Assembly: GCA_037440125.1 (NCBI GenBank) | Contig: JBBIUU010000128.1 | Coordinates: forward strand, 1-7,451 | DNA from: JAKAJA01 sp037440125 | GTDB lineage: Bacteria > Acidobacteriota > UBA4820 > DSQY01 | Length of the DNA stretch: 7,451 nucleotides | Direction of reading: 5' to 3' | Shown here: piece by piece, positions 1-4,768 of the stretch | Position numbering within the stretch: the first letter of the stretch is position 1 | Layout: the number at the start of each line of letters is the position of its first letter | The notes under the pieces: generated by a model | Database searches by the model: none | What the model was told of the DNA's origin: nothing | What the model saw: the letters and a program-made list of their open reading frames with translations, nothing else | Position numbers and translations under genes: made by a program

Positions 1-233
1 GGCGGGAAGACCTTGATGCACCCCTCGGGGCAGGCCTTCTCGCACATCCGGCACGAGATGCAGGTCCCGACGTCCACGTGGAGGCGTCCCTTCGTGCGGT
101 AGGGCAGCACGGGGCGCACGTCCGGGTAGAGCTCGGTGACCTTGGGCTTGAACATGTATTTGTTCGTGACCACGAGCCCCTTGAGGAGCTCCCAGAAGGT
201 CACCATCTTCACGAAGCGGGTCGCGGGGTTCAT
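1..233 (-). CDS. nuoI: NADH-quinone oxidoreductase subunit I, N-terminal part (cut by window edge)
   Basis: Only the first 77 codons are present; the gene continues past the left edge. NuoI is the ferredoxin-like peripheral-arm subunit of complex I that carries two 4Fe-4S clusters and passes electrons towards NuoB. Seen directly: residues 58-69 read CISCRMCEKACP, the first CxxCxxCxxxCP cluster motif. The second motif would lie beyond the edge. The preceding segment (WELLKGLVVTNKYMF, about residues 14-28) fits the amphipathic membrane-contacting helix at the start of NuoI proteins. The ATG at 233 lies 4 nt after the nuoH stop, and its ribosome site (GAGG) overlaps the end of nuoH, so translation is probably coupled. 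The family call is firm from the motif and the operon position; the C-terminal half cannot be judged. Confidence 0.93.
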   Translation of the reverse strand, partial: MNPATRFVKMVTFWELLKGLVVTNKYMFKPKVTELYPDVRPVLPYRTKGRLHVDVGTCISCRMCEKACPEGCIKVFP

Positions 234-237
234 CGCC

Positions 238-1290
238 TCACCTCAACAGCCACAGCTTGAGCAGGGCCACCAGCATGAGGTTCCCCAGCGCGATGGGCAG
301 GAGGACCACCCAGCCGACGCGGAGGAGCTGGTCGTAGCGGTAACGGGGATAGGTGGCGCGGATCCAGATGAAGAAGTAGGCGAAGAGGGCTCCCTTCGCC
401 GCGAAGGACAGCACGCCCAGCGCCGAGGCCAGGTTCGGGTGCGCCGCGTAGAGCGCCGCGTCCTTCACGAAGGGGATGTCGTAGCCGCCCAGGAAGAGGC
501 TCGCGGCCACGACGCTGATGAGCACCACGTTGGCGTACTCGCCCACGAAGTAGAAGGCGAACCGCATGCCCGAGTACTCGGTGTGGAAGCCGATGATCTC
601 GCTCTCGCCCTCGGGCAGGTCGAAGGGCGTCCGGTTGCTCTCCGCCACCGCAGACACGATGTAGACGCCGAAGGCGATGAGGCCCGGGAAGAGGAAGTAC
701 CACCCGAGGTCCTGCTGGGCCGCCACGATGTCGCTCAGGCGGAAGGAGCCCGCCAGGAGGATGACCGTGAGGACCGACAGCGTGAGCGGGATCTCGTAGG
801 CGAGCATCTGGCTCGCGGAGCGCAGGCTCCCCATGAGCGGGTACTTGGAGCCCGAGGCCCAGCCGCCCAGGATGATGCCGAAGATGCCCAGGGAGGACAG
901 AGCCAGGATGAGCAGGATGCCCAGGTCCACGTCGGCCACCACGAAGGGGTGGACGGCGCCGCCGGGGGTGACCCAGGGCAGCGCCCAGGAGATCACCGCG
1001 AAGCCCGCGATGGCGGGCGTCATGACGAAGATGGGCGCGATCTTGAAGAGGAAGGGCCTCGAGTTCGTGGGGACGATGTCCTCCTTGAGGAGGAGCTTGA
1101 GGCCGTCCGCCACGGGCTGCAGGAGGCCGAAGGGCCCCACGCGGTTCGGGCCGAGGCGGGACTGGAAGAAGGCCAGGACCCGGCGCTCGAACCAGACCAG
1201 GTACGCCACCACCGTGAAGACCGGGACCAGGAGGATCACGATCTTGATGAGGGGCCAGCCGATCGTGGCCATCAGGGTGTCGAAATTCAT
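238..1290 (-). CDS. nuoH: NADH-quinone oxidoreductase subunit H
   Basis: NuoH is the membrane subunit of complex I that, with NuoB and NuoD, forms the quinone chamber and links quinone reduction to proton pumping. The 350-residue protein has about eight hydrophobic segments (for example 13-33, 84-104, 123-142, 165-181, 199-216, 253-268, 293-311, 326-346). Family motifs seen: FERR (34-37), RLGPNRVGP (45-53), the acidic quinone-site loop AESNRTPFDLPEGESEIIGF (216-235) and TYPRYRYDQL (313-322). Length is slightly above E. coli NuoH (about 325). The ATG at 1290 has an AAGGA-type ribosome site about 9 nt upstream. It follows nuoD across an unusual 160-bp spacer and sits directly before nuoI. All expected signatures are intact. 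Confidence 0.97.
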   Translation of the reverse strand: MNFDTLMATIGWPLIKIVILLVPVFTVVAYLVWFERRVLAFFQSRLGPNRVGPFGLLQPVADGLKLLLKEDIVPTNSRPFLFKIAPIFVMTPAIAGFAVISWALPWVTPGGAVHPFVVADVDLGILLILALSSLGIFGIILGGWASGSKYPLMGSLRSASQMLAYEIPLTLSVLTVILLAGSFRLSDIVAAQQDLGWYFLFPGLIAFGVYIVSAVAESNRTPFDLPEGESEIIGFHTEYSGMRFAFYFVGEYANVVLISVVAASLFLGGYDIPFVKDAALYAAHPNLASALGVLSFAAKGALFAYFFIWIRATYPRYRYDQLLRVGWVVLLPIALGNLMLVALLKLWLLR

Positions 1291-1331
1291 GCGCGATTTT
1301 CCTTCCTCAGCGCGCCTGCTTCCGCCGAAGC

Positions 1332-1363
1332 GAGCCGGAGAGCCGGAGAGCCGGAGAGCCGGA
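1332..1363. repeat. Tandem repeat, four exact copies of an 8-mer
   Basis: The unit GAGCCGGA occurs four times without a mismatch or gap (1332, 1340, 1348, 1356). In the nuo transcript these read as CCGGCTC units and are complementary to the GAGCCGG units that lie upstream in the same mRNA (1412-1441). Short perfect tandem arrays of this kind can change copy number by slippage, so the spacer length may vary between strains (inference). Confidence 0.92.
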
Positions 1364-1411
1364 GAATAGAAAACCAGTACGATCGCATCACGCCTCTTTG
1401 CCTTGCTTTCA

Positions 1412-1441
1412 CCGGCTCACCCTTCCCCGGCTCGCCGGCTC
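1412..1441. repeat. Three inverted copies of the spacer repeat core
   Basis: CCGGCTC occurs at 1412-1418, 1427-1433 and 1435-1441, each the exact complement of the GAGCCGG core of the tandem array at 1332-1363. The pair at 1427-1441 matches two adjacent array units over 15 positions with one mismatch. In the mRNA this could form a long stem with a loop of roughly 65 nt between nuoD and nuoH. Confidence 0.8.
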
Positions 1442-1450
1442 TGTCCTTAC

Positions 1451-2599
1451 CTACCGGTCCACTTCGCCGAGGACGATGTCGAGGGAGCCGATGTTGGCCA
1501 CCACGTCGGCGATGAGGCCGCCGCGGCACATGGTCTCGATGCCCTGCAGGTTCACGAAGGAGGGCGACTTGATGTGCAGCCGGAAGGGCTTGTCGCCCCC
1601 GTCGCTGACAAGGTAGAAGCCGAGCTGGCCCTTGGCCGCCTCGACGGTGTAGTAGGCCTCGCCGGCGGGCGGGCGGATGATGCGGCCCACCTTGCCCTTG
1701 AGCTCACCCTCGGCGGGCATGCCGTCGAGGGCCTGGCGGATGATGCGCACGCTCTGGCGCATCTCGCGGACGCGGCACATGTACCGGTCGAAGACGTCGC
1801 CGTTCTCGCCGAGCGGGACCTCGAAGTCGAAGTCCTCGTAGGACGAGTACGGCATGGCCTTGCGCACGTCGAAGTTCACGCCCGAGCCGCGCAGCGTGGG
1901 GCCGCTCAGGCTCAGCGAGATGGCCGTCTCGGCGGACATGACGCCCACGCCCTTGGTGCGCTGGACCCAGATCCGGTTGCCCGTGAGGAGGGTCTCGTAG
2001 TCGTCGATCTTCTTGGGCAGCTCCTCGAGGAGGCGTTTGCACACGGGCACCCAGCCCCTGGGGAAGTCGAAGCGCACACCCCCGATGGGGTAGGCGTTCT
2101 GCAGGAGGCGCTGGCCGAGCATGGCCTCGAAGAGGTCGAGGATCGCCTCCCGCTCGCGGATGCCGTAGAAGAGCATCGACTGCGCGCCCACGTCGAGGGC
2201 GTGCGTCCCGAGCCAGAGCAGGTGGTTGGCGACGCGCTGGAGCTCGTCCAGGACGACCCGGATGTACTGGGCCTTCTTGGGCACTTCCAGGTTCAGGAGC
2301 TTCTCGACGGCGCCCACGTAGCCGTGGCAGTTGAGGACCGCGCCCACGTAGTCGAGGCGGTCGAAGATGGGCGTGGCCTGCGCCCACGTGCGGTACTCGG
2401 CCCACTTCTCGATGCCGCGGTGGAGGTAGCCGAGGACCGACTCCATGGAGACGACGCGCTCGCCGTCGAGCTGGAGGATGGCGCGGTAGACCCCGTGGGT
2501 GGCGGGGTGCTGCGGCCCCATGTTGAGCTCGTAGGTCTTGGTCTCCATGACCTCGCGGAGCGGGGAGGTGAAGGCTTCCCCCGTGTGTTCAGCGGCCAT
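1451..2599 (-). CDS. nuoD: NADH-quinone oxidoreductase subunit D (49 kDa type)
   Basis: NuoD is the peripheral-arm subunit that, with NuoB, forms the quinone-reduction site; it descends from the NiFe-hydrogenase large subunit. The 382-residue protein shows NMGPQHPATHGV (26-37), GYLHRGIEKWAEYRT (57-71), FDRLDYVG (79-86), AVEKLLNLEVP (97-107) and the C-terminal DIVLGEVDR. H35 and Y84 are 49 residues apart, matching the His/Tyr quinone-binding pair known for this family, so the enzyme looks active. It is a stand-alone NuoD rather than the NuoCD fusion of E. coli. The ATG at 2599 overlaps the nuoC stop by 11 nt and has GAGGAG 7 nt upstream; a later ATG at 2548 (M18) is possible but lacks comparable support. 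Confidence 0.97.
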   Translation of the reverse strand: MAAEHTGEAFTSPLREVMETKTYELNMGPQHPATHGVYRAILQLDGERVVSMESVLGYLHRGIEKWAEYRTWAQATPIFDRLDYVGAVLNCHGYVGAVEKLLNLEVPKKAQYIRVVLDELQRVANHLLWLGTHALDVGAQSMLFYGIREREAILDLFEAMLGQRLLQNAYPIGGVRFDFPRGWVPVCKRLLEELPKKIDDYETLLTGNRIWVQRTKGVGVMSAETAISLSLSGPTLRGSGVNFDVRKAMPYSSYEDFDFEVPLGENGDVFDRYMCRVREMRQSVRIIRQALDGMPAEGELKGKVGRIIRPPAGEAYYTVEAAKGQLGFYLVSDGGDKPFRLHIKSPSFVNLQGIETMCRGGLIADVVANIGSLDIVLGEVDR

Positions 2600-3347
2600 G
2601 GCGTCTCTCCTCGACGATCTTCTGGGCCTCCTCGAGGTCCTCGGGGAGGTAGACGGGCTTGCCGTAGCGGTTGGCCCGGATCATTTCCTCCTGGGCGCCG
2701 CCGAGGGGGAACTCCTTGCGGAGCGGGTGCCCCTCGAAGTCGTCGGGCAGGAGGATGACCTTGAGGTTCGGGTGACCCTCGAAGACGATGCCCAGCAGGT
2801 CGTGGGCCTCGCGCTCCATCCAGTTGGCGCCCGGCCAGAGGCCCGTGGCCGTGGGGCAGGCCTCCCCGTCGTCCAGCTGGGCTTTCACGCGGAGCGGCTG
2901 CTTGTGGGTCATGGACCAGAGGTGGTAGACCACCTCGAACTTCTTGTCGTTGTTCGGGTAGTGCGCGCCCGTCATGTCGCTCAGGTAGTCCATGGCGCAC
3001 TCGGGGTCGTCGCGGAGGAAGCGGAGCACCTCCGCGAGGCGCGCCTTGGGCGCGAGGACCGTGGCTTCCTTGCAGGAGTTCTTCACGCCCGTGACGCTCT
3101 CGCCGAAGGTCGCGGCGAGGCGCTCGGTGACGGCGGTGGTCACCACCTCGCCGGTGGGCTCCCACTTCTTGGGGCCGGCCGGGGCCGCCGGCTTCGGGGC
3201 GGCGGGGGCCGCGGCCGCGGCGGGCTTCTCGGCCGGAGCCGCGGGTTTCTCAGCGGCCTGGGCCGCAGGCTTCTCGGCGGCCTCAGCCGCTGGCTCGGCG
3301 GCCTTGGGGGCCTCCGGCGTCCCGGGCTCCTTGGTCTCCTCGGTCAT
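2589..3347 (-). CDS. nuoC: NADH-quinone oxidoreductase subunit C with Ala/Pro/Lys-rich N-terminal extension
   Basis: NuoC (30 kDa subunit) is a peripheral-arm structural subunit that binds NuoD. The conserved core starts near residue 61. The family signature region spans 176-213, including EREAHDLLGIVFEGHP (178-193) and DDFEGHPLRKEFPL (202-215). Within it, His182 and Leu185 stand where the family usually has an aromatic or hydrophobic residue and Phe/Tyr. The odd part is the N-terminus: residues 1-60 are almost only Ala, Pro, Lys and Glu, with three EKPAA units (25-29, 34-38, 40-44), and are predicted disordered by composition. The ATG at 3347 lies 4 nt after the nuoB stop; a weak AAGGGG site precedes it. 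The long tail is in frame with no internal start that would remove it, so it is probably translated. Confidence 0.95.
   Translation of the reverse strand: MTEETKEPGTPEAPKAAEPAAEAAEKPAAQAAEKPAAPAEKPAAAAAPAAPKPAAPAGPKKWEPTGEVVTTAVTERLAATFGESVTGVKNSCKEATVLAPKARLAEVLRFLRDDPECAMDYLSDMTGAHYPNNDKKFEVVYHLWSMTHKQPLRVKAQLDDGEACPTATGLWPGANWMEREAHDLLGIVFEGHPNLKVILLPDDFEGHPLRKEFPLGGAQEEMIRANRYGKPVYLPEDLEEAQKIVEERRHGR
2607..2612 (-). promoter_or_regulatory. Ribosome binding site of nuoD inside nuoC
   Basis: GAGGAG ends 7 nt before the ATG at 2599 and lies within the last codons of nuoC. It decides the start in favour of 2599 over the internal ATG at 2548 and implies that nuoD translation begins before nuoC translation has ended. 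Confidence 0.75.
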
Positions 3348-3360
3348 GGGGCTACCCCTT
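3348..3360 (-). promoter_or_regulatory. nuoC ribosome site in a small hairpin around the nuoB stop codon
   Basis: In the transcript, AAGGGG-TAG-CCCC directly precedes the nuoC ATG. GGGG (the ribosome site) can pair with CCCC, leaving the nuoB TAG stop as a three-base loop. This arrangement would favour translational coupling, because a ribosome finishing nuoB opens the stem. The four-base stem is short, so this is a suggestion from the sequence only. Confidence 0.4.
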
Positions 3361-3963
3361 CAGGATCTGGCTGCTCTGGACCGTGTGGCCCTTGGCCTCG
3401 TACTCGGCCACGATGTCCGCGATCTCCTCGCCCTTGGCCATCCAGCCCTTGGTGGCGCGGTCCTTCAGGACGCCGTCGGCCATGGGCTCGCCGGCGACCT
3501 TCGGGTTCTTGATCTTCTCCTGGAGCTTGAGGAGGGCGTAGATGAGGGCCTCGGGACGCGGCGGGCACCCGTTCACGTAGACGTCCACGGGCACGATGCG
3601 GCCGGCGCCCTGGAGCACGGCGTAGTCGTCGTAGGGCCCGCCCTGGATGGCGCAGCTCCCCATGGCGATGACCCACTTGGGCTCGGGCATCTGGTCGTAG
3701 AGGCGCTTCACGATGGGCGCCATCTTCATGGAGATGGTGCCCGCGATGATCATGACGTCGGACTGCCGGGGCGAGGGGCGCATGACCTCGGAGCCGAAGC
3801 GCGACATGTCGTAGCGGGAGCACATGGCGCTGATCATCTCGATGGCGCAGCACGCCAGGCCGAAGGTCATGGGCCAGAGGCTGTTGGCCCGGCAGTAGTT
3901 GAAGAGGCTGTCGAGCTTGGCGAGACCCACCCAGGACGGGTAGGCGCCGGTCTCGTTCTCCAT
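3352..3963 (-). CDS. nuoB: NADH-quinone oxidoreductase subunit B (N2 cluster subunit)
   Basis: NuoB carries the terminal 4Fe-4S cluster N2, which donates electrons to quinone at the NuoB/NuoD interface. The 203-residue protein retains all four expected ligands: C38 and C39 in GLACCAIEM, C104 in MGSCAIQGG and C133 in VNGCPPRPEAL. The frame is open far upstream (to about 4248), but the homologous start is the ATG at 3963, 2 nt after the nuoA stop, with GGGAG 8 nt upstream. The upstream extension is simply another frame of nuoA. The C-terminal tail after about residue 150 is longer and more polar than the minimal family core, which is common among NuoB proteins. Confidence 0.97.
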   Translation of the reverse strand: MENETGAYPSWVGLAKLDSLFNYCRANSLWPMTFGLACCAIEMISAMCSRYDMSRFGSEVMRPSPRQSDVMIIAGTISMKMAPIVKRLYDQMPEPKWVIAMGSCAIQGGPYDDYAVLQGAGRIVPVDVYVNGCPPRPEALIYALLKLQEKIKNPKVAGEPMADGVLKDRATKGWMAKGEEIADIVAEYEAKGHTVQSSQILKG

Positions 3964-3965
3964 GC

Positions 3966-4322
3966 TCACTTCTCCCACTTCAGGACGCCCTTCATCACGG
4001 CGTAGACGTAGGCCGCGAGGAGGAGCACCAGGAAGATGAAGACCTCCACCACGCCGAAGAGGCCGAGCTTGTTGAAGGCCACGGCCCACGGCAGGAGGAA
4101 GACGGTTTCCACGTCGAAGACCAGGAAGACCACGGCCACGAGGTAGAAGTGGACGCTCACCTTGCCCCGGGGCGCCTCGTGGATCTCGATGCCGCACTCG
4201 TAGGGCGCCATCTTCACGGGGTCGTACTTCTTGGGGCGGATGAACCATCCGAGGACCATGGCCACGGGAACGAGGACCAAGGCAATAGCGAAGAAGATGC
4301 CTACCGGCACGTAAGACAGCAC
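3966..4322 (-). CDS. nuoA: NADH-quinone oxidoreductase subunit A
   Basis: NuoA is a small membrane subunit of complex I at the junction of the membrane and peripheral arms. The 118-residue protein has three hydrophobic segments (about 5-27, 59-80, 88-110). Family motifs seen: APYECGIEI (39-47), with the loop cysteine C43, and FLVFDVETVFLLPW (66-79), with the conserved acidic residues D70 and E72. The start is GTG at 4322, supported by GGGGGAGGG with 7 nt between its GGAGG core and the start codon, and by the length of NuoA proteins. It is the first gene of the operon, about 45 nt downstream of the predicted transcription start. Confidence 0.96.
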   Translation of the reverse strand: MLSYVPVGIFFAIALVLVPVAMVLGWFIRPKKYDPVKMAPYECGIEIHEAPRGKVSVHFYLVAVVFLVFDVETVFLLPWAVAFNKLGLFGVVEVFIFLVLLLAAYVYAVMKGVLKWEK

Positions 4323-4328
4323 TGGATT

Positions 4329-4337
4329 CCCTCCCCC
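4329..4337 (-). promoter_or_regulatory. Strong ribosome binding site for the GTG start of nuoA
   Basis: GGGGGAGGG precedes the GTG at 4322 with near-ideal spacing and decides the start. The run forms half of a CCCCCGGGGG palindrome in the leader, which might modestly compete with ribosome binding. Confidence 0.75.
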
Positions 4338-4352
4338 GGGGGCCGCGACGGT

Positions 4353-4367
4353 GCCCTCGGTCCCGAG
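4353..4367 (-). promoter_or_regulatory. Short inverted repeat at the 5' end of the nuo leader
   Basis: CTCGG and CCGAG (4356-4367) flank two bases, so a four-pair stem with a four-base loop can form almost at the predicted first nucleotide of the nuo transcript. Such 5'-terminal stems protect some bacterial mRNAs; whether this one does is inference. Confidence 0.35.
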
Positions 4368-4373
4368 TCGGTA

Positions 4374-4402
4374 AGGATACGGGAGGGGGGGCGGAGTGTC
4401 AA
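4374..4402 (-). promoter_or_regulatory. Sigma70-type promoter of the nuo operon
   Basis: The -35 box TTGACA (4402-4397) matches consensus exactly, and the -10 box TATCCT (4379-4374) follows at the optimal 17-bp spacing. The expected start is near 4367, leaving a leader of about 45 nt before nuoA. The spacer is almost entirely C on the transcribed strand (a G-run on the plus strand), which is unusual. No operator palindrome is evident. Confidence 0.85.
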
Positions 4403-4410
4403 GGTAAATA

Positions 4411-4768
4411 CGTCACGAATAAAGGGGTGGGGCTTGTGACCCATGACGCCGCCGGGACCGGGGCATCTCCTTTGTCAGGCGCATTTTCTACTAATCAAGC
4501 CCTGCCCCTCGGCTCTTAGAGGTCTGCCTTCGGGGGGACAGCCCGGGTCCTGGTTCCAAGGGGCCCCCTATGCAGCCCTTCGAAGCCGCTCGGGGTGGGC
4601 CGCCTCCGGTGCAGGCGCCTCGCCTTCCTCGGATCTGCCCCAGTCGCGGCGGAACGTTTTGAGGAGGGGTGGGCACGGCCCCCTGGCCACGAGGGATCCG
4701 ACGCGTTGGTGTTGTAGGAGCGGTCTCCTGACCGCGAGCCTCTTCCACCACAGGCGACGGCGCTCGAC
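4411..4768. other. Intergenic region between nuo promoter and uvrD stop
   Basis: About 360 bp with no convincing gene. Open frames exist on both strands, but their translations are rich in Arg, Gly, Pro and Ser, have no recognisable domain and no good ribosome site, as expected of random high-GC sequence. The stretch contains a REP-like palindrome near the helicase stop and a patch of lower GC around 4480-4500. No clear rho-independent terminator for the helicase is seen other than the REP-like hairpin. Confidence 0.6.
4714..4737. repeat. REP-like palindrome with GTAG foot
   Basis: GTAG (4714-4717) is followed by a perfect six-base stem GCGGTC/GACCGC (4720-4725 with 4730-4735) around the loop TCCT. 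An alternative stem AGGAG/CTCCT (4716-4720 with 4725-4729) overlaps it. The layout of a GTAG tetranucleotide beside a short GC hairpin resembles REP elements mobilised by RAYT (TnpA-REP) transposases. It lies about 30 bp past the uvrD stop, a typical position for REPs, and may also end or stabilise that transcript. Only one copy is visible in the window. Confidence 0.55.

Larger units (their letters stand above)
1291..1450. other. nuoD-nuoH spacer with direct and inverted repeats
   Basis: This 160-bp non-coding gap is the only long spacer in an otherwise tightly packed operon. It holds a four-copy 8-bp tandem repeat, three inverted copies of the repeat core nearer nuoD, a small perfect hairpin (GCTTC/GAAGC, 1318-1331) and the nuoH ribosome site. 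No reading frame with a plausible product is confined to it. In many bacteria nuoE, nuoF and nuoG occupy this place; no remnant of them is recognisable here. Confidence 0.7.

Noticed and set aside
136..2758. Long plus-strand open frames opposite nuoH, nuoD and nuoC (about 450 codons each)
   Set aside because: They are antisense to genes with clear family motifs. Their products are repetitive in Arg, Glu, Asp, Val and His, typical of the opposite strand of high-GC coding DNA.
3964..4248. Longer NuoB with an upstream extension
   Set aside because: The extension is another frame of nuoA. The ATG at 3963 has a good ribosome site and gives the normal NuoB N-terminus.
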